From Glaciecola nitratireducens FR1064 (lineage in GTDB: Bacteria; Pseudomonadota; Gammaproteobacteria; Enterobacterales; Alteromonadaceae), in contig NC_016041.1 in the NCBI RefSeq assembly GCF_000226565.1, positions 310,001-374,000 of the forward strand: 64,000 nt of DNA. Direction: 5' to 3'. Below the pieces are notes generated by a model, which did no database searches, had not been told where the DNA came from, and worked only from the letters and a program-made list of their open reading frames with translations. Both the position numbers and the translations under genes were made by a program. Positions 58,399-64,000 of this stretch are shown here, piece by piece; position 1 is the stretch's first letter, and the number at the start of each line of letters is the position of its first letter.

Positions 58399-61248
58399 TT
58401 ATTGTTTACCCTGTTGCACAGCTAACATTGGCGCTAGGAATTTACCGGTATGCGATGCTTCAACCTTGCAAATGTCCTCTGGCGTTCCTTCAGCAACGAT
58501 AAGACCACCACCAGAACCACCTTCGGGCCCTAGGTCAATTACCCAATCCGCTGTTTTCACAACATCTAAGTTGTGCTCGATGACCACTACCGTGTTGCCA
58601 TGATCACGCAGACGATGCAGTACTTCAAGCAACTGCTTGATGTCGTGGAAATGCAGGCCTGTTGTCGGCTCATCTAAGATATAAAGGGTTTGACCGGTGT
58701 CTCGCTTAGACAATTCTTTGGCAAGCTTAACGCGTTGCGCTTCGCCGCCTGACAGCGTCGTGGCAGACTGACCCAATCGAATATAGGACAGGCCTACATC
58801 CATCAAGGTTTGTAGTTTGCGATTAATTGACGGTATTGCATCAAAGAAATCACGAGCGTCCTCAACGGTCATTTCCAAAATTTCATGAATGTTTTTGTTT
58901 TTGTAACGAATTTCAAGTGTTTCACGATTGTATCGTTTGGCGGCACACACATCGCAAGGGACATAGACGTCAGGTAAAAAGTGCATTTCTACTTTGATCA
59001 ATCCATCGCCCTGACAAGCTTCGCAACGTCCGCCCTTAACGTTAAAGCTAAAGCGCCCAGGTTTATAACCGCGTGAACGCGATTCTTGAGTACCAGCAAA
59101 AATCTCACGAATTGGCGTGAAAATACCTGCGTAAGTTGCAGGGTTAGAACGCGGCGTTCTGCCGATAGGGCTCTGGTCAATATCAACCACCTTATCCATG
59201 TGTTCTAAACCTGTGATTGTCTTGTATGGTGCTGGCTCGTTAGTGGTTGCACGGTTCAATTCGCGCTGTGCAATACGATAAAAAGTATCGTTAATTAGCG
59301 TCGATTTACCTGAACCAGATACCCCTGTAATACAAGTCATTAATCCTTGCGGTATCTTTAAATTAACGGATTGTAAATTATTGCCTGTGGCGCCTGTCAA
59401 CTTCACCCATTTACGATCTTTTGTGCTATTTCGCTTCTTCGGTATGGTAATGAACTCTCTACCCGAAAGGTATTTACCCGTGAGTGAATGTTCACTGTTC
59501 ATGATGTCTTCAAGCTGGCCTTGAGCAATGATTTCACCACCATGCACGCCTGCGCCCGGACCAATATCAACGATATAATCTGCTTCTTTTATTGCGTCCT
59601 CATCGTGTTCAACAACGATAACTGTGTTGCCTAGGTCGCGCAAATGACGAAGCGTTTCGAGCAGCCTAGCATTGTCGCGTTGGTGCAAGCCGATAGATGG
59701 CTCATCTAACACATACATTACACCCACTAAACCGGCACCAATTTGGCTAGCAAGACGGATACGCTGAGCCTCACCGCCTGATAGTGTATCTGCGCTGCGA
59801 GAAAGCGATAGGTAGTTCAAACCGACATTGACTAAGAAGGCCAAGCGGTCTTTTATTTCTTTCAATATTTTATCGGCAATTGCCGCGCGTTGGCCAACAA
59901 GCTCTAAATTTGAGAAGAAACTCAAACACTCGGCAATCGACTTTTCTGCAACTTCTGGCAAGGTTGTGCCTTCGATGAATACATTGCGAGCTTCGAGTCT
60001 TAAACGGGTTCCTGAACATGCAGAGCAAAACTGATTGCTCATATATTTGCCGAGTTCTTCGCGCACGGTATTAGATTCAGTTTCGCGAAAACGACGTTCC
60101 ATATTTGGAATAATGCCTTCGAATGGATGCTTGCGCTCCATGATGTCGCCGCGTTCATTAATGTACTTAAACTTAATTGATGTGCCTTTACTGCCATATA
60201 AGACAAGCTCTTTCGCTGTCTCATCTAACTTCTCAAAGGGCTTATTTAAATCAAACCCGTAATGGTCCGCAACCGACTGCAGCATTTGGAAATAATAGTA
60301 GCTGCGTTTATCCCAACCACGGATTGCGCCTCCACTTAAACTAATTTCGTGGTTACCCACGACTCTATGCGGGTCGAAAAATTGTCTTGTGCCTAGACCA
60401 TCGCAGGTTTGACAAGCGCCAGCTGGATTATTGAATGAGAAAATTCTAGGCTCAAGCTCTGTGATGCTGTAACCACAGTGTGGACATGCGAAGTTGGCTG
60501 AAAACACGATTTCTTCTTTATGTTTTTCAGCATCATCCATATAGGCTACTTTGGCTGAGCCAGCGGAAAGAGTAAGCGCAGTTTCAAAGCTTTCAGCCAA
60601 ACGTAGCTGCAAATCATCACGCACTTTAAAGCGGTCAACGACAACCTCAATGGTGTGTTTCTTGTGCAGGTCTAAGGTAGGTGGATCGGTTAGGTCGCAA
60701 ACTTCACCGTCAATACGAGCTCGGATGAAACCCTGAGCACACAGGCCTTCCAAGGTTTTTACATGCTCGCCCTTGCGATCTTGGACAACAGGCGCGAGCA
60801 GCATGAGCTTGGTGCCTTCAGGCATTTCCAATACTCGGTCAACCATTTGGCTGACAGTTTGTGCATTTAGCGCGACATCATGGTCTGGGCATTTTGGTAC
60901 GCCGACTCTCGCAAACAATAGGCGCAGATAATCGTAGATTTCTGTGATTGTTCCTACGGTTGAACGCGGGTTGTGCGAGGTTGACTTTTGTTCTATCGAT
61001 ATAGCAGGCGATAATCCCGCAATATGGTCAACGTCTGGCTTTTCCATCATTGACAAAAACTGTCTTGCGTATGCAGATAAGGACTCCACGTAGCGACGCT
61101 GCCCTTCTGCGTACAGCGTATCAAACGCCAGCGAAGATTTCCCAGAACCAGACAAACCAGTGATAACAACTAGCTTGTTTCTTGGGAGTTCAATATTGAT
61201 GTTTTTCAGGTTATGGGTGCGAGCCCCGCGAACTTCTATTTTATCCAT
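58399..61248 (-). CDS. uvrA: Excinuclease ABC subunit A
   Basis: A 949-residue ABC-type DNA damage sensor for nucleotide excision repair. It starts [20 protein letters not shown]. First Walker A is [20 protein letters not shown]; the second is [20 protein letters not shown]. Signature motifs are [16 protein letters not shown] and [16 protein letters not shown]. Zinc-finger cysteines are [20 protein letters not shown] with CQTC, and CEACQGDG with CDVC. Length matches E. coli UvrA (940). No CTGT-N8-ACAG box is seen in the 272 bp upstream, unlike many relatives. Confidence 0.98.
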   Translation of the reverse strand: MDKIEVRGARTHNLKNINIELPRNKLVVITGLSGSGKSSLAFDTLYAEGQRRYVESLSAYARQFLSMMEKPDVDHIAGLSPAISIEQKSTSHNPRSTVGTITEIYDYLRLLFARVGVPKCPDHDVALNAQTVSQMVDRVLEMPEGTKLMLLAPVVQDRKGEHVKTLEGLCAQGFIRARIDGEVCDLTDPPTLDLHKKHTIEVVVDRFKVRDDLQLRLAESFETALTLSAGSAKVAYMDDAEKHKEEIVFSANFACPHCGYSITELEPRIFSFNNPAGACQTCDGLGTRQFFDPHRVVGNHEISLSGGAIRGWDKRSYYYFQMLQSVADHYGFDLNKPFEKLDETAKELVLYGSKGTSIKFKYINERGDIMERKHPFEGIIPNMERRFRETESNTVREELGKYMSNQFCSACSGTRLRLEARNVFIEGTTLPEVAEKSIAECLSFFSNLELVGQRAAIADKILKEIKDRLAFLVNVGLNYLSLSRSADTLSGGEAQRIRLASQIGAGLVGVMYVLDEPSIGLHQRDNARLLETLRHLRDLGNTVIVVEHDEDAIKEADYIVDIGPGAGVHGGEIIAQGQLEDIMNSEHSLTGKYLSGREFITIPKKRNSTKDRKWVKLTGATGNNLQSVNLKIPQGLMTCITGVSGSGKSTLINDTFYRIAQRELNRATTNEPAPYKTITGLEHMDKVVDIDQSPIGRTPRSNPATYAGIFTPIREIFAGTQESRSRGYKPGRFSFNVKGGRCEACQGDGLIKVEMHFLPDVYVPCDVCAAKRYNRETLEIRYKNKNIHEILEMTVEDARDFFDAIPSINRKLQTLMDVGLSYIRLGQSATTLSGGEAQRVKLAKELSKRDTGQTLYILDEPTTGLHFHDIKQLLEVLHRLRDHGNTVVVIEHNLDVVKTADWVIDLGPEGGSGGGLIVAEGTPEDICKVEASHTGKFLAPMLAVQQGKQ

Positions 61249-61520
61249 ATTGCCTTAGATGAGATGGTGCCAGAACAATCGATTAGTATGACACAAATTT
61301 ACGAGAAAATATTCGTTTGTTACGCTTCTTACATAGAAGGGATCATGCGGTGCATCGCACAGGCGGTCGTAAAGCAGATAATACTGCCGGCCGCTCACTA
61401 GATCAGATAATGATTCATACGGTGATGAGTCAATCAGATTCTTATGCTAATATTGCACGCCTTCGTTATGTTCTGCGCAATGCAGATTGATTATTATCTA
61501 CCAATGGAAATAACAATAAG

Positions 61521-62876
61521 TTGAACCCACAAGAAACACGTGCAGCCATTAGCTTAGCCTTAGTCTACGTTTTGCGTATGCTTGGCTTATTTATGGTTAT
61601 TCCAGTTTTAGCAATTGCGGCTGTAGAGTATCCAGATTATTCACCCCTTTTAGTTGGCTTAGCTATTGGCGGCTACGGATTAACGCAAGCGATACTGCAG
61701 ATCCCCATGGGCGTCTTGTCTGATAAGTGGGGACGAAAGCCTGTTATTTATATGGGGCTTTGTTTCTTTGCGATTGGCAGCCTAATTGCTGCTAATGCAG
61801 ATACCATGACCATGCTCACGGTAGGACGAATTTTGCAAGGTGCGGGCGCGATTGCCGGTGCTGTAATAGCCTTGGCAGCTGACGTCACGCGTGAATCAGA
61901 GCGTGCAAAAGTAATGGCGATTATAGGTGTTTCCATTGGTTTTTCATTTTATGTAGCCTTGTTAACCGGCCCAATAATTGCTGGATACTATGGCATTCAG
62001 GGGATTTTTTGGATTACGGCAATACTGACTCTTTGTTGTCTACCCTTGGTGAAGTTTGGCGTGCCTAATCCTGAAGCAAGCAGCCCATCTGGCGATGCAC
62101 TGCCGCAATTGAGTCAATTAAAAAACCTTGCCAAAGACCCGAGTCTTTGGCGTTTAAATGCAAGCGTGTTGACGGTTCACTTGCTGATCACTTGTTTTTT
62201 CGTGCAAGTTCCGACCTTGCTTACTCAGGCTAGTTTTGGTCTTGATGAACATTGGAAAATTTATACGCCAATTTTGTTCATTTCGATATTGATTTTAGTT
62301 GTTCTAATGAAAGTGTGTAAGCCCCTGCAAACATCAACGTCCTTCATTATATCACTAGCACTAATGGCATCAGGGTTCGGGCTACTGCTGTTACCAGAAG
62401 TGAACTGGCTCATCATTATCGTTGCTGGTACTTTATTTTTTGGCGGCTTCAACTATATGGAGGCGCATATGCCGGTGATGGTTTCGAGCATAGCCCCTGC
62501 TGGCAAAAAAGGCAGCGCGATGGGGATTTATGCTAGTTGCCAATTTTTTGGTGCGTTTCTAGGCGGACTTATATCTGGCTTGCTGACGGGATGGTTGGGT
62601 CCTAAACTCGCTTTAATGGCTTGCTTAGTTTTCATCGCTGTTGCTATGTACATGGCTTTGGGATTGCAACAAGCGACGAAAATTAAAAGAGTCACACTCG
62701 CAATTCAAAACTTAGGCGGTGATAAACTGGCAGCAAATAAAATACAGTTGGAAAGTGATTTTGCTAAACTTGACGGCGTACAGGAAGTATTTGTCGATGT
62801 AGAAAAAAATGCAGTGTATTTAAAAGTCGACAGCAAGGGCTTCGACATAGAAAAAGCTAACGCATTGATTAGCTAG
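61521..62876 (+). CDS. yajR: MFS transporter, YajR-like with C-terminal YAM domain
   Basis: A 451-residue major-facilitator drug/proton antiporter-type protein with 12 membrane helices. The motif A loop between TM2 and TM3 is GVLSDKWGRKPV; TM4 carries RILQGAGAIAGAVIALAADV. After TM12 a soluble domain of about 65 residues (IQNLGGDKLAANKIQLESDF to the end) matches the ferredoxin-like YAM domain of E. coli YajR (454 residues). It lies between uvrA and ssb, where many gammaproteobacteria have an MFS gene. The start is TTG 61521; no in-frame ATG is near. The transported compound is unknown. Confidence 0.9.
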   Translation: MNPQETRAAISLALVYVLRMLGLFMVIPVLAIAAVEYPDYSPLLVGLAIGGYGLTQAILQIPMGVLSDKWGRKPVIYMGLCFFAIGSLIAANADTMTMLTVGRILQGAGAIAGAVIALAADVTRESERAKVMAIIGVSIGFSFYVALLTGPIIAGYYGIQGIFWITAILTLCCLPLVKFGVPNPEASSPSGDALPQLSQLKNLAKDPSLWRLNASVLTVHLLITCFFVQVPTLLTQASFGLDEHWKIYTPILFISILILVVLMKVCKPLQTSTSFIISLALMASGFGLLLLPEVNWLIIIVAGTLFFGGFNYMEAHMPVMVSSIAPAGKKGSAMGIYASCQFFGAFLGGLISGLLTGWLGPKLALMACLVFIAVAMYMALGLQQATKIKRVTLAIQNLGGDKLAANKIQLESDFAKLDGVQEVFVDVEKNAVYLKVDSKGFDIEKANALIS

Positions 62877-62991
62877 GGAAGAATTCAAACAAGGCAAAAC
62901 CTGTACTCGATCCAAAGAATAGATTATCTCAAAATTGGGCGAATTGGGTGTGCAATACATCAAATACAATAGTATATTAGTCACCAGAATA

Positions 62992-63018
62992 TTGACGTCA
63001 TCATTGCGCCTGTATAAT
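62992..63018 (+). promoter_or_regulatory. Probable ssb promoter
   Basis: TTGACG (62992-62997) and a consensus TATAAT (63013-63018), separated by a short 15-bp spacer. The ssb ATG lies 99 bp downstream, preceded by an ACAGGAG ribosome site. No LexA box overlaps it. Confidence 0.5.
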
Positions 63019-63116
63019 GCACAATACTATTATCAATTTGCATATTAGTTTAAGCATCCGGTGCTAATGAATTCGACTATTAAAACAATTTAAAAGTGTA
63101 AAAAACAGGAGTTAGC

Positions 63117-63680
63117 ATGGCCTCTAGAGGTGTGAATAAAGTAATCTTAGTTGGCAATTTAGGCAACGATCCCGAAGTTCGTTACATGCCTAATGGTAAC
63201 GCCGTTGCCAATTTGAGTATCGCCACTAGTGAAAGTTGGAAAGATCAACAGGGTCAACTTCAAGAAAAAACAGAATGGCACAAAGTAACTATGTACCGTC
63301 GTTTGGCAGAAATTGCGGGTGAGTATTTGAAAAAAGGCTCGCAAATTTACTTGGAAGGTAAATTGCAAACTCGCAAATGGCAGGACCAACAAGGTAACGA
63401 TCGTTACACAACAGAAGTCATTGCTGACCAGCTACAGATGTTAGGCGGCCGTAATGAAAGTGGCGGTGGTCAAGGTGGCGGCGGCCAAGGCGGCGGTTAT
63501 CAGCAGTCTCCACAAGGCGGCCAAAATAATCAAGGCGGCTATCAGCAAGGCGGCGGACAGCAGGGCGGTGGATACAAGCCAGCACAGCAGTCACCGCAAA
63601 AGTCTCCTCAGCAGGCACCGCAAAAAGCGCCGCCAATGGCAGAGCCTGACTTTGATTTCGATGATGACATTCCTTTCTAA
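63117..63680 (+). CDS. ssb: Single-stranded DNA-binding protein
   Basis: A 187-residue SSB. Residues about 1-110 form the OB fold ([60 protein letters not shown]). A Gly/Gln-rich flexible linker with repeated GGGQGGG and QQSPQ units follows. The acidic tip [11 protein letters not shown] recruits repair and replication partners. Ribosome site AGGAG. An immediate terminator follows. Its place beside uvrA and an MFS gene is typical. Confidence 0.98.
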   Translation: MASRGVNKVILVGNLGNDPEVRYMPNGNAVANLSIATSESWKDQQGQLQEKTEWHKVTMYRRLAEIAGEYLKKGSQIYLEGKLQTRKWQDQQGNDRYTTEVIADQLQMLGGRNESGGGQGGGGQGGGYQQSPQGGQNNQGGYQQGGGQQGGGYKPAQQSPQKSPQQAPQKAPPMAEPDFDFDDDIPF

Positions 63681-63705
63681 TTTCTGATCTGAAACAAAAA
63701 TAGCC

Positions 63706-63734
63706 AAAAGCCCAGCACAAGCGCTGGGCTTTTT
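63706..63734 (+). terminator. ssb terminator
   Basis: AGCCCAGC/GCTGGGCT stem flanked by AAA and TTT, six-base loop, T-run to 63734. It starts 26 bp after the stop. Confidence 0.93.
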
Positions 63735-63758
63735 AGTATCTAGAGTGCAGAAACAAAT

Positions 63759-63801
63759 CAAGGGGCCAGAGCTCTTGAAATTCAAGAACTCTGGCCCCTT
63801 G
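63759..63801. repeat. Short GGGGCCAG palindrome downstream of ssb
   Basis: 21-bp arms (63759-63779 and 63781-63801) that differ at one position, around a single central A. The outer half is CAAGGGGCCAGAG and its complement, the same core as CAAGGGGTCAGAG in the large palindrome at 41061-41213; the inner part CTCTTGAA is different. Confidence 0.92.
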
Positions 63802-64000
63802 AAGTTCTTGAGTTTGCAGCAGCAGGGTGGAGGTGCTTGATGTTTTAAATCAGCTTAAAGCTGATGCTTTTACTCATAGTTGCGTCATTTGCGACTTGTC
63901 TACTGTGGATTGAATATGTCGAATTAGGGCTTGGCATATGCAGGCTTTTACCGCAGTTAACTAACTTAAAGACGCCATTCTTTATTGTATTTTGCGTTTT
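63802..64000. other. Gene-free window end
   Basis: No gene is seen in the last 199 bp. A near-perfect 17-base palindrome ATCAGCTT-A-AAGCTGAT lies at 63849-63865. The rest holds no recognised feature and may be the leader of a gene outside the window. Confidence 0.4.

Noticed and set aside
61249-61520. SOS box between uvrA and the YajR-like gene
   Set aside because: No CTGT-N8-ACAG pattern was found on either strand.

Overview
The window looks like ordinary chromosome of a marine gammaproteobacterium, most likely Alteromonadales (Glaciecola/Paraglaciecola/Alteromonas-like). This is inferred from moderate to low GC, the conserved block lptM-lysA-dapF-DUF484-xerC-yigB, the uvrA/ssb neighbourhood, a large outer-membrane TonB-dependent receptor followed by a TPR-sulfotransferase, two RND pumps, two chemoreceptors and many housekeeping genes close to their E. 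coli or Vibrio counterparts. No rRNA, tRNA, CRISPR array, prophage or intact transposase gene was seen.

Layout. 1-3.1 kb: 5' part of recQ (minus, cut by the window edge), a Phd/PIN toxin-antitoxin pair, rarD. 3.4-11.3 kb: TonB-dependent receptor, TPR-sulfotransferase, endonuclease VIII (nei) and a secreted S9 peptidase, all plus strand. 11.3-14 kb: an RraA-like protein, a TIGR02647-type small protein and a divergent pair of little-known genes (2OG-oxygenase-like and Cys-rich). 14-19.2 kb: an RND pump with adaptor and a DUF1707/LiaF-like protein. 19.2-19.8 kb: gene-free, with a MITE-like inverted repeat. 19.8-24.4 kb: yaeQ, a PlsC-type acyltransferase, a Cys-rich protein, then selD-mnmH for 2-selenouridine in tRNA. 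24.4-29.6 kb: uvrD with a perfect-format LexA box, an lldD-like FMN dehydrogenase, yegD. 29.8-36.6 kb: a second RND adaptor/pump pair and a secreted beta-propeller/CehA-like metallohydrolase. 36.9-41.1 kb: fadH and a Cache chemoreceptor. 41.2-47.7 kb: the lptM...yigB block, a glycosyltransferase and a PAP2 phosphatase, all minus. 47.8-57.1 kb: rraA, S1/P1 nuclease, mpl, fbp, ppa, a DUF3299 protein, a second chemoreceptor, a hybrid histidine kinase, a glutaredoxin. 57.2-63.7 kb: a prolyl-hydroxylase-like oxygenase, a thioesterase, uvrA, a YajR-like transporter, ssb.

How genes work together. DNA repair is well represented (recQ, nei, uvrD, uvrA, ssb, xerC), but only uvrD shows a clear SOS operator. 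Cell-wall and lysine metabolism are linked through dapF, lysA and mpl. Two independent tripartite efflux pumps are encoded without a local outer-membrane channel.

The most unusual material is (i) a family of palindromic repeats with core CAAGGGG(T/C)CAGAG, seen as a giant 153-bp hairpin after mcp, a shorter hairpin after ssb and a one-arm relic after an RND gene; (ii) the divergent 2OG-oxygenase-like/Cys-rich pair at 12.5-13.9 kb; (iii) the receptor/sulfotransferase/secreted peptidase neighbourhood. Several genes appear to use TTG starts (recQ, rarD, mnmH, the DUF3299 gene, the hybrid kinase, the YajR-like transporter). One small gene (lptM, 57 codons) was found by reading the sequence directly.
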